DNA from: Rickettsia typhi
Lineage (GTDB): Bacteria > Pseudomonadota > Alphaproteobacteria > Rickettsiales > Rickettsiaceae
Assembly (NCBI GenBank): GCA_945865485.1
Contig: CAMBEC010000009.1
Span: 1-64,000 of the forward strand
DNA: 64,000 nucleotides
Direction: 5' to 3'
Shown here: in pieces, positions 8,322-17,591 of the stretch
Numbering within the stretch: the first letter of the stretch is position 1
Layout: the number at the start of each line of letters is the position of its first letter
Translations under genes and position numbers: made by a program
The notes under the pieces: generated by a model
What the model was told of the DNA's origin: nothing
What the model saw: the letters and a program-made list of their open reading frames with translations, nothing else
The model's database searches: none

Positions 8322-9186
8322 GGCACCGTCAAGTTAAAATTGAGTGAGACAAGCTGGTGTTGAAAAAAGCATAAAATTATAATAATCTAGCAAGAATTAG
8401 CACAACTTCAGATGGGTAATTTTATGCATCTACATCAGCCACCTAAACATCATAGATTTCCGGTATCAATAATTAGCCATGCTGTATGGAGATATCATCG
8501 GTTCAACGATAGTTATAGGGATATCAAAAAAGAGCTAGCCTACAGAAATATAATAGTTAGCCACGAAGCAATACGTTCATGGTGCAATAAGTTTGCCTCT
8601 CATTTTAAGGAAGTGATAAGGAAACGAGAACGTAAACCAAAAGGCAAATGGCATTTGGATGAGATGACAATCAAAATTAATGGCGAATATTTTATATTAT
8701 GGAGAGCTGTTGATGCTGATGGTTATGAGCTAGATGTTTACTTACAGAAGCGCCGTAATAAGAAATCTGCTATTCGCTTTTTAACACGTTTGTTAGGGTG
8801 CTATCCTAGTCCAAGGTTAATTATTACTGATAAGCTCAGAAGCTACATAAAACCAATTAGGCAAATGTGTCCTGATAGTGAGCATCGTTCTCATAAAGGC
8901 CTAAATAACCGCGTTGAGAATGCTCATCAACCCACTCGTAGAAAGGAGAAATCATTAATTAGATTCAAGTCTCCTCAATGGGTACAAACTACTTTATCAT
9001 TAATGGGTAAAGTGAGAAACATATTTGCTATTGATGTAGGAAGATATACGAAAAAGGTCGAAGACCAAAGATCTGCATTTGCAGTTGCTAAATCAATCTG
9101 GGATGAAGCTGCTCAAAGACTTCTTGCTGCCTAAATTTCAAGATTATAGCCTTTTTACGTCCATAATTCATTAACTTGACGGTGCC
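8322..9186 (+). mobile_element. IS6-family insertion sequence with 16-bp terminal inverted repeats
   Basis: The left end GGCACCGTCAAGTTAA (8322-8337) is exactly complementary to the right end TTAACTTGACGGTGCC (9171-9186). Between them lies one intact transposase gene, giving an 865-bp element, close to the usual IS6 length. The flanking octamers (8314-8321 and 9187-9194) differ, so there is no target duplication. That fits IS6-type cointegration or recombination between copies, with loss of the DNA once joined to one side. Confidence 0.92.
8412..9134 (+). CDS. IS6 family transposase
   Basis: The 240-residue protein has the compact IS6/IS26 architecture: an N-terminal helix-turn-helix region (RYHRFNDSYRDIKKEL, SHEAIRSWCNKF) followed by a DDE catalytic domain. 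Visible acidic residues are in HLDEMTIKING, LIITDKLRSY and NRVENAHQPTRRKEK. Full length and intact, it should be able to mobilise the element. A second in-frame ATG four codons downstream is an alternative start. The gene lies fully inside the 16-bp inverted repeats. Confidence 0.93.
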   Translation: MGNFMHLHQPPKHHRFPVSIISHAVWRYHRFNDSYRDIKKELAYRNIIVSHEAIRSWCNKFASHFKEVIRKRERKPKGKWHLDEMTIKINGEYFILWRAVDADGYELDVYLQKRRNKKSAIRFLTRLLGCYPSPRLIITDKLRSYIKPIRQMCPDSEHRSHKGLNNRVENAHQPTRRKEKSLIRFKSPQWVQTTLSLMGKVRNIFAIDVGRYTKKVEDQRSAFAVAKSIWDEAAQRLLAA

Positions 9187-9309
9187 CATGTCTATGAAAT
9201 AAACGTACTTAGTTCAGTACAACTGCACAAATGGAATATACATATTTTATAAAATAGTGTATTGTTATAATTTAGTACTAATAAATAAATTAAATAACTA
9301 TTATATATT

Positions 9310-9555
9310 ATGATCAGTAAAACTCTTTCAATAGGTCCTAGAGGACAAATAACGCTTCCTAAGAAGTTACGTGATTTATTTAAAACTAACACCATAGTAC
9401 TTGAGCTAGTTGATAACCAACATGCTGTAATTTCTCCAGTCCCTGACGTTGGGGGAGCAATTTCTGAATTTAAGAAGGAAACAAATCTATCTTTCGATGA
9501 AATACGTAATAATGCATGGATGGATTCTACCAAGACAAGAGAAGATCATAAATGA
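9310..9555 (+). CDS. AbrB/MazE-type antitoxin (VapB-like)
   Basis: An 81-residue protein whose first 45 residues form a swapped-hairpin AbrB domain: SIGPRGQITLPKKLRDLF is the classic pattern. An acidic tail then binds the toxin. It overlaps the downstream PIN toxin gene by four bases (ATGA), typical of vapBC operons. A TATAAT-like element lies about 45 bp upstream (TTGTTATAAT, near 9262-9271). It would neutralise the toxin and repress the operon. Confidence 0.85.
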   Translation: MISKTLSIGPRGQITLPKKLRDLFKTNTIVLELVDNQHAVISPVPDVGGAISEFKKETNLSFDEIRNNAWMDSTKTREDHK

Positions 9556-9938
9556 AAAAATATATAACCGACACCAACTTTATACTTCGTTATTTGCTTG
9601 CAGATAATAAAGAACAATATAAAACAGCAAAAACTATATTCGATCAAACGAGAGATGGTAGAGTTCAAATCAAACTAGAACAATCCGTGTTCGTAGAAGT
9701 TATTTTTGTCCTATCATCATTTTATAAAATTCCAAAAAATAAGATTATTGAAATTATGCATTCTTTTTTATCTTATAAAGGCATAGAAACTGAAAAAGAT
9801 TTATTTCATAATGCCTTGGAGATATATCAAAACCATAATATTCATATTGTAGATTCTATTATTGCTGCTAAAAGTGTACTAGATGGTGTTCCAATACTGA
9901 CATTTGACAAAAAGCTAGAACTTATACTTAAACAATGA
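9552..9938 (+). CDS. PIN-domain toxin (VapC-like)
   Basis: The 128-residue protein is a complete PIN domain. The first acidic residue is in YITDTNFILRYLL, the second in EQSVFVEVIFVL, and the third and fourth acidic positions in IHIVDSIIAAK and PILTFDKKL. PIN toxins are Mg-dependent ribonucleases that cut tRNA or rRNA. It is translationally coupled to the AbrB-type antitoxin by an ATGA overlap and appears intact. Confidence 0.87.
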   Translation: MKKYITDTNFILRYLLADNKEQYKTAKTIFDQTRDGRVQIKLEQSVFVEVIFVLSSFYKIPKNKIIEIMHSFLSYKGIETEKDLFHNALEIYQNHNIHIVDSIIAAKSVLDGVPILTFDKKLELILKQ

Positions 9939-10092
9939 CCGGCAAAAATATAGGCTATATCCTAGTTAGTACCATCAAACAAAATCTTGAGAGGCAAATT
10001 GTCAGAGGCCTACAGCTAAACAAGTAAAGGTTAAATTTATCAAAGAGTGCCTAGAATTTACCGGTGAAGATTCTCTTATGTCCAACTTACTT
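9935..10092 (+). pseudogene. Serine resolvase/invertase remnant
   Basis: Starting inside the last codons of the toxin gene, ATG at 9935 opens a frame with GKNIGYILVSTIKQNLERQ, which matches the N terminus of Tn3-type resolvases (normally GYIRVST..QN..RQ, with the catalytic Ser). It stops after 30 codons. A following stretch reads KFIKECLEFTGEDSLMSNLL, the central part of the same family (usually FTGEDSPM..LLL). The segments between and after them are missing, so this is a deletion derivative of a mobile-element resolvase. Confidence 0.75.
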
Positions 10093-10621
10093 CGGGTTAT
10101 AAACTCTTGTTGAGTAAAGAAATTAATGTTGTTTATTGTTGGATCCTTAGGAGCAAATTTTGAAGCAACCACAAAACGGACAGGATAAACTTCTCCATCT
10201 AATTCCATAGCTGCTGAGTGTAACTAAGCAATCTTCTCAGAAAATTGAGCTTATTGGGGCTATACGAGAAACCGGCCGGCCATTTATAGTGGCGCAAATT
10301 TCTCTTACTCCAGATTACTCCAGAAATTCATGCATCTGTGCGTCATGACGTGGTTGGCAAGGGCGCAAGAGTTGATATAAAGCTACCTGGTATTCCCTGG
10401 GTTACCAAGAACATGGGGCAAATTATAATCTTGGCGCTAGCTTAAAAGCTAGTTACGGTATAATGGATTATGTTGGTGTCATTCTACTCTGCATTGATAC
10501 TTGCCAGGTGGACGTAGTACTGAAGAAAATGAAACAAGCTAATTATATTACTGAACTCCACTGTAAAAAATGACACTAACATAAAAATTAGTTGCTATAA
10601 TGAAAGAATTACGTTAAAACC
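10093..10621. other. Gene-poor stretch with short coding-like patches
   Basis: No intact gene is seen here. On the minus strand about 10100-10208 reads as MELDGEVYPVRFVVASKF and onward, which looks protein-like but has no recognised family. On the plus strand about 10410-10470 one frame reads ANYNLGASLKASYGIMDYV, resembling a strand of an outer-membrane barrel. Both are short and broken by stops. The segment looks like rearranged debris between the resolvase remnant and the next gene. Confidence 0.35.
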
Positions 10622-10972
10622 ATGAGTTGCAATTTAAGTGGTAATAAGTATATGAAAACACAAAAAATTTATAATGATCAAACCTTAGAAAACACCATTG
10701 ATTCTATTATAGAAGATTCCATGGATTTTTTAGTTGATGATATATCTTCAATATTAATTATAATAGAACTTGACGGTAAGGAAAAAGGCATTGAGTTAGA
10801 TAAAATCATACGTTCAAATTCAGCGATATCATCTAAACTTGATTTGGTATTAGAGGAATTTTATACGTCGCTCTCTAAGGAGATTAAAAGTATATTTGGG
10901 CTTAAGATGACAAATAACAAACTTAATAAGAAAAAAAGCATACTAAACAAGCATACTAAAAAGGTAACTTAG
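10622..10972 (+). CDS. Small hypothetical protein
   Basis: A 116-residue reading frame, or about 106 residues if it starts at the ATG at 10652. It is helical and acidic in the middle (TIDSIIEDSMDFLVDDISS, ELDGKEKGIELDKII), with a Lys-rich basic tail. Neither start has a clear ribosome-binding site. It converges with a small minus-strand HTH gene and overlaps its end by 4 bp. I do not recognise a family. Confidence 0.4.
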   Translation: MSCNLSGNKYMKTQKIYNDQTLENTIDSIIEDSMDFLVDDISSILIIIELDGKEKGIELDKIIRSNSAISSKLDLVLEEFYTSLSKEIKSIFGLKMTNNKLNKKKSILNKHTKKVT

Positions 10973-11190
10973 TCATTGTTTTTTATTAAATAAAGCTTTG
11001 GTAGAATCGTTGCAGTTTTGCTGACGGTCTCTATGCGCTGTATTTCTTTTATAGAAATGTTAGTATCATTAGAAACTTCATAGAGGGTAATACCTAATTT
11101 TCTACGCTTATCTTTTAACCTGTCTGAAACAAGATTTTTTATTGAGCTGTGGGAGATAAGATTTTGCCTTTGGTTGTTTATTGTTATCAT
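10969..11190 (-). CDS. Small helix-turn-helix (Xre-like) protein
   Basis: The 73-residue product contains one HTH-like segment: RLKDKRRKLGITLYEVSND followed by NISIKEIQRIE, the pattern of a Cro/C1-type domain with recognition helix. It is shorter than usual and has no C-terminal dimerisation part, so it may be a truncated repressor. It is divergent from the LuxR/TPR gene at 11355, with about 165 bp between them, and could regulate that gene. Confidence 0.55.
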   Translation of the reverse strand: MITINNQRQNLISHSSIKNLVSDRLKDKRRKLGITLYEVSNDTNISIKEIQRIETVSKTATILPKLYLIKNND

Positions 11191-11354
11191 TTACAAGTTA
11201 CCTGAATACCTATTAGATAATATTTATTTTTTATTAGTTAGAAAATACACTAACAACATTGATAAAAAACTAGGTAAAATAGCTTAATTTCTATCTAAGT
11301 AATTATACTTAGATAGAAATTTGACTTATTTTTATAAAACGGAAAGAATCTGAA

Positions 11355-13562
11355 ATGCATTTTGATATAGATCCACTGGAAAAAGAATTTTTGTATCAAT
11401 CCCAATTAAAAGAAGTTAGTGGGATAAGCTTTACGAATAGAGAAATAGATGTTGTATCTTGCTTATTGGGAAATAGAAAAGATAAAAAGACAGCCTCTCT
11501 GCTTTCACTTTCTCCTAAAACTGTGGGTGCTCACATATATAACGTAATAAAAAAACTTGGTTATAATTCTAGAGAGCAAATAATAGATTTCGTTGAAAAA
11601 TCAGGCAAGCTCCCATATTTTAGCAAATATTACTTATCTATTTTAATCGAGAATTTATTCTTGGATCAATTAAAGAAAATATCTACTGTTCCTGATCGAA
11701 ATTACAATAAATTCAGCTTAGTTTATAATGATGATTGTGAAGAAGCAAAATTATTAGATAAACTATTAAATTACTTACGGTTGGCGAAAGTTACTATCAA
11801 TATTTCGGAAGAGATTAATAAAGAGCATAAGCAATTGATAATTTGTTGTAAAACCGATGAATTGTCTATTGATAGTACAGTTAAAGATCAAATAATTATT
11901 TCCTTTTGTTCAGTGCCTACAGATCGTATTAATGACTTAACATATATAGATTTTAGTAATAAACAGCAATTTTATCAATCTACACTCAAGCTGCTTGAAA
12001 TACTTACCCAGAGTAACAGTATTAAGAGTGTAATAATGGAGTTTTCTAGAGATAGTCAAGGTATATGGGACTCTTTCCAAAAAGATATACATCTCCTTCC
12101 TGAAGCTTCCTTAATTAATTCTATTAGTGTTTCGAATAAATCTAAATTTTTTATTTTTACATTATTTGTTATACTTTTAAGTATGACATGGATGAATTTC
12201 TTTCATAAACCATTCAAAAGAGACGATATCCCATCTACACTACAGGAAATAAATCATAATTTTGCTCAATTTGTACAAATACTTTCTTCAGATAATATTT
12301 CAGATGACTTACAAAGGAGAAAGAATCATCAAATCCTTGGCAAGGTAGAAAATACTGTTAAATATTTTGACGATGAGAACGTGAGGCAATATTTTCTAAA
12401 AATTGATTTACCTTTAGAAGAACTATTAAATAGTTTGTATGTACTACATGCGTTAGCAAATCAATATACTTATGATAGTCATGACGGTTTGAAGGCTCGT
12501 AAGTTGCTAACTTATGCAAAAAGTTTTGCAGAGCAGTATGTTAAGAATAATTATTTGATCAGGGTGGATTTTGCAAAATTTACCAAACAAATGATCTATA
12601 ATAATGGGCACCTAAAAGAAAAAGAATTTAACTTTGATAATTTAACAGAAAAGGAGGTACTACTAGAGTTTCAGGGTATAAAAGATTTGCCGGAATTATA
12701 TACTAGGATAGTATATTTGCTTGGCAGAACTTATGCGTATCAGGGAGATATAAATCAATCTTATAAATATTTTAAATTAGCAAATTATCTTGGCACAGAG
12801 CTTGGGCTTTTTGAAGGCTTTTTAAGCATCCGAAGTGGTATAGATTTTATTGCAGAAAAAGAGATAGTAAGTACACTTCTTCACAATGATACTGAGTTGG
12901 CTAAAATAAAAATCTTAGATTCTATAAAAACGAATAAGGCTTTGTTGGAAGATGAAAATGTGTATATAGTAAATTACCAACCAACATCTCAATCGCACTC
13001 AACTATCATTCCTAAGAACGATTTATTTAATCAGTTTTATTGCAAAGAAGTTTTGTCAAAACACTATGCAAGATTAATTATCTATTCTGCCGATCCTAAA
13101 GATCAGGCTCTGTATTTAAAAGAAATTCAGTCTATATATTTAGGTGAAGATAAAAAAGATGGTTTACTAGAAGTAGTAGATAAGTTAACAACTAAAAGAA
13201 TTTCATCTTCATACAATAATCTAGCCAATATACTTCTGAAGTTATACGAAAAAGGTATCTGTTATAGCGAATTTAATGATACTTTATCAAAGCGGTTTCA
13301 GATAAATTCCACACAAGAATTAGAAGTTATAAAAGCAATATTTGATATAGCAGGAACAATAGCTCCACCAAATTACTACACACAGGCAGACAGTTATGAT
13401 GGTATAGTTAGAGTAAATCGTACTATGCTACAGCAAGACAATATAGACCTTTTAAAGCGAAAGCAGTTGGAAAAAGAAATTAAAGAATATGTGATTTTAA
13501 GGGACAAAATAAATAAAAATCTCAAGCGAGAAGGTTGGAGGTTAAACAAACATCTAATATAA
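11355..13562 (+). CDS. LuxR-type HTH protein with membrane anchor and TPR-like C-terminal half
   Basis: A 735-residue protein with unusual order. A LuxR/FixJ HTH lies at the N terminus (residues about 22-85: LTNREIDVVSCLLGN-like start, KKTASLLSLSPKTVGAHIYN recognition region). An alpha/beta region of about 150 residues follows, then a single transmembrane helix near residues 264-283 and a long helical C-terminal half that looks TPR-like (for example the YQGDINQSYKYFKLANYLG repeat). The topology suggests a membrane-tethered transcription factor whose outer half senses a ligand, like CadC or ToxR. The direction of signalling is inferred. It is followed by the nucleotidyltransferase/TPR gene on the same strand. 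Confidence 0.7.
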   Translation: MHFDIDPLEKEFLYQSQLKEVSGISFTNREIDVVSCLLGNRKDKKTASLLSLSPKTVGAHIYNVIKKLGYNSREQIIDFVEKSGKLPYFSKYYLSILIENLFLDQLKKISTVPDRNYNKFSLVYNDDCEEAKLLDKLLNYLRLAKVTINISEEINKEHKQLIICCKTDELSIDSTVKDQIIISFCSVPTDRINDLTYIDFSNKQQFYQSTLKLLEILTQSNSIKSVIMEFSRDSQGIWDSFQKDIHLLPEASLINSISVSNKSKFFIFTLFVILLSMTWMNFFHKPFKRDDIPSTLQEINHNFAQFVQILSSDNISDDLQRRKNHQILGKVENTVKYFDDENVRQYFLKIDLPLEELLNSLYVLHALANQYTYDSHDGLKARKLLTYAKSFAEQYVKNNYLIRVDFAKFTKQMIYNNGHLKEKEFNFDNLTEKEVLLEFQGIKDLPELYTRIVYLLGRTYAYQGDINQSYKYFKLANYLGTELGLFEGFLSIRSGIDFIAEKEIVSTLLHNDTELAKIKILDSIKTNKALLEDENVYIVNYQPTSQSHSTIIPKNDLFNQFYCKEVLSKHYARLIIYSADPKDQALYLKEIQSIYLGEDKKDGLLEVVDKLTTKRISSSYNNLANILLKLYEKGICYSEFNDTLSKRFQINSTQELEVIKAIFDIAGTIAPPNYYTQADSYDGIVRVNRTMLQQDNIDLLKRKQLEKEIKEYVILRDKINKNLKREGWRLNKHLI

Positions 13563-13806
13563 TATTAAAGGTACTTTCCCCTCCTTATTTAATAATACCA
13601 ATAGAATTTATGTTGATTTTTAAGTCAAAAGCTGAATGTCGGGCAAGTTAGAGCAGCTTGTGATTGATTTGTAAATAAAATATTATTAGCAACATGTAAA
13701 GTATTGTAGTAATATGTTAAATATACCATCAATCTAAAGTTATTTTTATCAATGCTCGTACAGGCTTAATGAAAAAAAAAATAGTTTAACAAATACATTA
13801 GTAAGT

Positions 13807-16341
13807 ATGTTACCACCTAGCGAAGATGAAACTTTGAGTACTAGAAAGTTACTACTATCTAAAGCTACAACAGGTAAAGAAAAAAGCGTATACCTCTCTC
13901 CTGAGCCAAAACCCACGTATGATTTAGCACAAGGTAATAAAGGACTTATTTCTCTTATTGAAACAAATAAGCAGACTTCTTATGGTATTCTAACTAGTTT
14001 AACACAAGAAAGGGCTCATGCATCTAGTACTAAAGGGCTAGGTTTATCACAGGATGACTTAAACATGGAGGTAAGAAATAGCGTATTTTTATCTCGTGGC
14101 AATAAAAGCAAATTTAAGCACGCTAATAACGAGACCTCTAATCATAATAAAAGCAGAAAATACTCTAAAGAAACAAGTACTGATTCTAGTACTGCAAAGA
14201 AGCAAAAGGTAACTAAATTAAACCCAGATATAGCTTTTAAAAATAAGTTGAAGGAAATAGAGGAAGCATATACTAAGGCAGTAAATTGCTTCAGACAAAA
14301 AGATTATGATAAGGCGGAAAAAGAGATTATAAATATATTGAAACCAGTTTTAGGTAACCCAGGTCCGGATATATTACCTTCAAGTTATATAAAACAAGTC
14401 GCAAACGTAGTATTAGACTCGTTATATCATCTTGGGGTCATTTATTTAAACAGCAGTAAATATAAAGAAAAGTATACTAAAGCGGCTGCAATATTTCAAT
14501 ATTGTCAGAATTTTTATATAGAATATAAGCCTGAATTTCAGGTTAATAGTAAGGAAATTGAACCTGCTTATTTTGAATCATTAGCGTTATCAACAGAAAG
14601 GTTATTTCTTTTAAGTCTTAGTATTAGCAGCATATCTAACTCATTAAGCGAACAAGGTATGCTACCAGCATTATATTTTTGCCGAAATTATAAAAACCCT
14701 TTAAATGAATTTCGTTCAGGAATTAGCTTAGAACTAGAAAAAATTAAAGAATATTCTATCAAAGATATATACACAAGAGTCAACGCGGTTAAGAGCTTGT
14801 ATAGTAAATGTAGCAATTTTTTCATAAATAAACAGAGTACGGGGTTTGTCCAGCGAATAATGCAAGATTGTTTCAACCAGCTTGACTATAAATTAGAGCC
14901 TGATGGGTATGCGATCATTAGTTTGGGTTCATTGGCCTTGGGTACTATGACACCATGGTCAGATCTAGAATTTGCTATACTGGTAAGATTTTCTGACCAC
15001 AAAGAATATTTTAGAGAATTTACTAAATTATTACAAATCAAAATAATAAATTTAGGCGAGACTATTTTACCAATTGTTGGTGTGGAAGCCCTAAATAATG
15101 TTAGAACAGGAAACGAAGAAGATGAATGGTTTTGGGATGGACTAACTCAGCGAGGATTTTGTCTTGATGGTAAGAGATGGTATGCGTGTAAATCGGCCAT
15201 AGGAAGACAAGGCGGGTATAAGATTTTAAAAAAGCTTAATGGAGAATCTATATTAATTGACCTTCCGGACTATGAATTAATTTTGACGACAGATGAAATG
15301 GCTGAATTCCAGTCTGACTCTCTAACGGGTACTAGTTGGTTTAAAACTGATAAATATCTAGTACAAGCACTAAGATTTGCTACTTTAATAATGGGAAGTC
15401 AAAATTTGTTTGATGATTATAAAGAAAAGCTTCGACATAAAATTTCAATACAAATTCTTCAATCTAGAGCATTAGAATTATTGCAAGAAGATGTTAGCAA
15501 ATATTGTTTAAAGTTAGATCCGATGCAGGAAGGGCAACTGCTGAATGCAAAAGAACTCTATCGCCTAATTGATAGAGTTATCTCTGCATTAGGTAATTAT
15601 TTTGAAATTGATACAATGCAAGAAAATACGGGTTTTACAAGCTGGCAAATTCTTGAGCAAATAATGTTAAAAGGAAAAATAAGTGAAGAAGGTAAAGTAC
15701 ACCTTGACGAAGCACTTACAATAACAGCAGAGCTTCGTCTTCATGTTTACCTTCATAATTCTGGACAAAAAGAGTGGATCTCAGCATGTCCGTTTATAAA
15801 AAGTTGCTTTAAAAAAATGGGTGAGCCGTTAGAAAAAAGTAATATTTTTCATTTTATGGATACACCTATTTTACATCATTTCTACTATATTATGCTTAGA
15901 TTGCAATACATCATACAAAATTATTCAGGTCCAGAAAGTATAGATATATTAAAAACTGATCCTATATTTGATGATTGTGATTTTAATAAAGGCAAAGTAC
16001 ACATGAGATTCCTTGAATACACCCAAGCAAAATTATATTTAGAAAGAGCTCATACCTATGAGCCAGAAAATTTACAGATTCTGTCTGTTTTATTCTTCTT
16101 ATACACTAAAATGTTAGATCACCCTAGAAGTAAAGAGGTTGTAAAAAAAATATCTAAGCTTAAGAAAGCTTTGTTATCTCAGGATATTGAGACAACAGAA
16201 ATACTCAGCCAAGATTATGTTATGCATACCGACGATCCACCACCAGAAGATGATAAGCCTTTTTTCTCGCACTTAATATATGAACAAGACGACCCTATTA
16301 AGGTCTTAGGCATAGATTTTGACCTTTATACATGTCCATAA
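13807..16341 (+). CDS. Nucleotidyltransferase-like / TPR protein
   Basis: An 844-residue soluble protein. The first 130 residues are low-complexity, Ser/Thr/Lys-rich and probably disordered. Next comes a helical TPR-like region (about residues 140-260). A nucleotidyltransferase core follows at residues 372-390, with the GS motif (Gly374, Ser375) and DLE (Asp386, Glu388) in the GS-x(10)-D-x-E spacing of the polymerase beta superfamily, as in GlnD or DUF294. The C-terminal third is helical with another TPR-like unit (FLEYTQAKLYLERAHTYEPE). It could transfer a nucleotide to a protein or small molecule. The disordered N terminus with a basic KKQKVTK cluster would fit an effector, but this is a guess. 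Confidence 0.65.
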   Translation: MLPPSEDETLSTRKLLLSKATTGKEKSVYLSPEPKPTYDLAQGNKGLISLIETNKQTSYGILTSLTQERAHASSTKGLGLSQDDLNMEVRNSVFLSRGNKSKFKHANNETSNHNKSRKYSKETSTDSSTAKKQKVTKLNPDIAFKNKLKEIEEAYTKAVNCFRQKDYDKAEKEIINILKPVLGNPGPDILPSSYIKQVANVVLDSLYHLGVIYLNSSKYKEKYTKAAAIFQYCQNFYIEYKPEFQVNSKEIEPAYFESLALSTERLFLLSLSISSISNSLSEQGMLPALYFCRNYKNPLNEFRSGISLELEKIKEYSIKDIYTRVNAVKSLYSKCSNFFINKQSTGFVQRIMQDCFNQLDYKLEPDGYAIISLGSLALGTMTPWSDLEFAILVRFSDHKEYFREFTKLLQIKIINLGETILPIVGVEALNNVRTGNEEDEWFWDGLTQRGFCLDGKRWYACKSAIGRQGGYKILKKLNGESILIDLPDYELILTTDEMAEFQSDSLTGTSWFKTDKYLVQALRFATLIMGSQNLFDDYKEKLRHKISIQILQSRALELLQEDVSKYCLKLDPMQEGQLLNAKELYRLIDRVISALGNYFEIDTMQENTGFTSWQILEQIMLKGKISEEGKVHLDEALTITAELRLHVYLHNSGQKEWISACPFIKSCFKKMGEPLEKSNIFHFMDTPILHHFYYIMLRLQYIIQNYSGPESIDILKTDPIFDDCDFNKGKVHMRFLEYTQAKLYLERAHTYEPENLQILSVLFFLYTKMLDHPRSKEVVKKISKLKKALLSQDIETTEILSQDYVMHTDDPPPEDDKPFFSHLIYEQDDPIKVLGIDFDLYTCP

Positions 16342-16365
16342 TAAACTACTTTTAATTTAAGCAAT

Positions 16366-16572
16366 TTATTTATGCCGGGTATACAAATAACGAGCAATCT
16401 TTTTTGATAGTTTTTTCATTTGGGCAGAGTAGAGAGTATTAAAAACATAAGAAATAGCTGTTTTTCCATTAATATCCATTGCAAATGGATCTATTCCCTG
16501 ATCAATTAGTTCATATATTTCTTCAAGATCATCCACTTTTGCTGCTCGTATTATTTTTTCTTTATTAGTCAT
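16366..16572 (-). CDS. Short ankyrin-repeat protein
   Basis: From the ATG at 16572 the product has 68 residues; a start at 16611 would add an unlikely basic leader. It contains one ankyrin-like unit: KIIRAAKVDDLEEIYELIDQ followed by GIDPFAMDINGKTAISYVF. This matches the A..G......L...G.D.N..D..G.TAL pattern. It is either a very small ankyrin protein or what is left of a longer one. Ankyrin proteins are frequent cargo in rickettsial genomes. Confidence 0.6.
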   Translation of the reverse strand: MTNKEKIIRAAKVDDLEEIYELIDQGIDPFAMDINGKTAISYVFNTLYSAQMKKLSKKIARYLYTRHK

Positions 16573-16791
16573 ACTTTTGTATCTTCTAAAAATAAAAATT
16601 TTCCTCATCACCTAAACTTAATTCTTGTTTTTAAATCAATTATAGATTGAAAAACTAGAATAACAAATTTATTCCAAAAAATCTAATATAAAGAACTCCC
16701 TAAATTACATAATTTAATTCAAAGAATTATGACCTTAAGAACTTACGCAAGGAGAAAGCAAAACTTGGGGTGCGAGCCCAACTTTAGGTTG

Positions 16792-16820
16792 TTGACAATA
16801 TATACTTTTATTTGTAAAAT
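16792..16820 (+). promoter_or_regulatory. Sigma-70 type promoter of the histidine kinase gene
   Basis: TTGACA (16792-16797) and TAAAAT (16815-16820) are separated by exactly 17 bases, with a full-consensus -35 and a 5-of-6 -10. Transcription would start near 16828, leaving a leader of about 60 nt before the ATG at 16890. Its strength suggests that the downstream kinase is expressed independently. Confidence 0.65.
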
Positions 16821-16889
16821 CTTAATTAGTGTACAATAAGTATTTTACCCCATCCTAGACTTACTAGAAAATTATTTATCTTAAAATTT

Positions 16890-17591
16890 ATGAATAGACT
16901 TGCAGTTACCTACCTTGAGAAAATGCTTCATGAGATGAATGGCCCAATTACCACCATATATTTATTATCCGACCTTCTACTTAGTAATAGTAATGTTAAA
17001 CTAGATAAAAGAAATAATAGAGAAAACTTAAGAAATATTTATGAAGCAGCTAAGAAGCTTAGTAAGATGGTGAACTTGTTGTCAACAATTACAAATCTTC
17101 AGTCTGATACAATTAATATTCAGTTGAATAAGTGGGATTTAATTGAACTGGTGAAAGAAGAAGTCAAGTATCACCAAGTAAGAAATAAAAATTCTTTGTT
17201 AATGCTTAAGTTTCAGAATAGAATTTCAAGTTATTATAGTGTAGTTGATAATTTTTGGTTCAAACAGATGCTCGGGATTTTAATTACTAATGCTATGAAT
17301 CATACTAAGAAAGGAGTGATTAAAATCCGTGTAGGTATTATTAAGGAAGAGAGCACTGAAAGTTTTTGCTTAAGAGTTAGTGATGAAGGTACTGGAATTC
17401 CTAAAGATGAGTTGGAAAGTATTTTTTTACCATTGCGACGTGGAAGCCATAGTATAGAGAAATTTCCTGGGTCGGGTATTGGTCTTACAATTGCAAAAGA
17501 AGTTGTAAAAGCCCATGGGGGGAATATAATAGCTCAAAATAATACAAAAGCTGGTGCTATTTTCGTGATTAAGATTCCTTTGAAAGGATAA
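16890..17591 (+). CDS. Soluble sensor-type histidine kinase
   Basis: A 233-residue protein consisting only of the kinase core. The phospho-acceptor box is right at the N terminus (His14 in LHEMNGPI). HATPase_c motifs follow in order: N box NAMNHT, G1 DEGTGIP, an FLPLRRG segment in place of the F box, and G2 GSGIGLTIAKEVVKAHGG. No sensor domain or membrane segment is present, so it probably takes its signal from a partner protein or phosphorelay. No response regulator gene is adjacent. It has its own promoter at 16792-16820. Stand-alone kinases of this kind are common RAGE cargo. Confidence 0.88.
   Translation: MNRLAVTYLEKMLHEMNGPITTIYLLSDLLLSNSNVKLDKRNNRENLRNIYEAAKKLSKMVNLLSTITNLQSDTINIQLNKWDLIELVKEEVKYHQVRNKNSLLMLKFQNRISSYYSVVDNFWFKQMLGILITNAMNHTKKGVIKIRVGIIKEESTESFCLRVSDEGTGIPKDELESIFLPLRRGSHSIEKFPGSGIGLTIAKEVVKAHGGNIIAQNNTKAGAIFVIKIPLKG

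Noticed and set aside
10002-10208. Minus-strand 68-residue frame
   Set aside because: Its 3' half is antisense to the clearly recognisable resolvase remnant. The 5' half looks protein-like but is too short to call.
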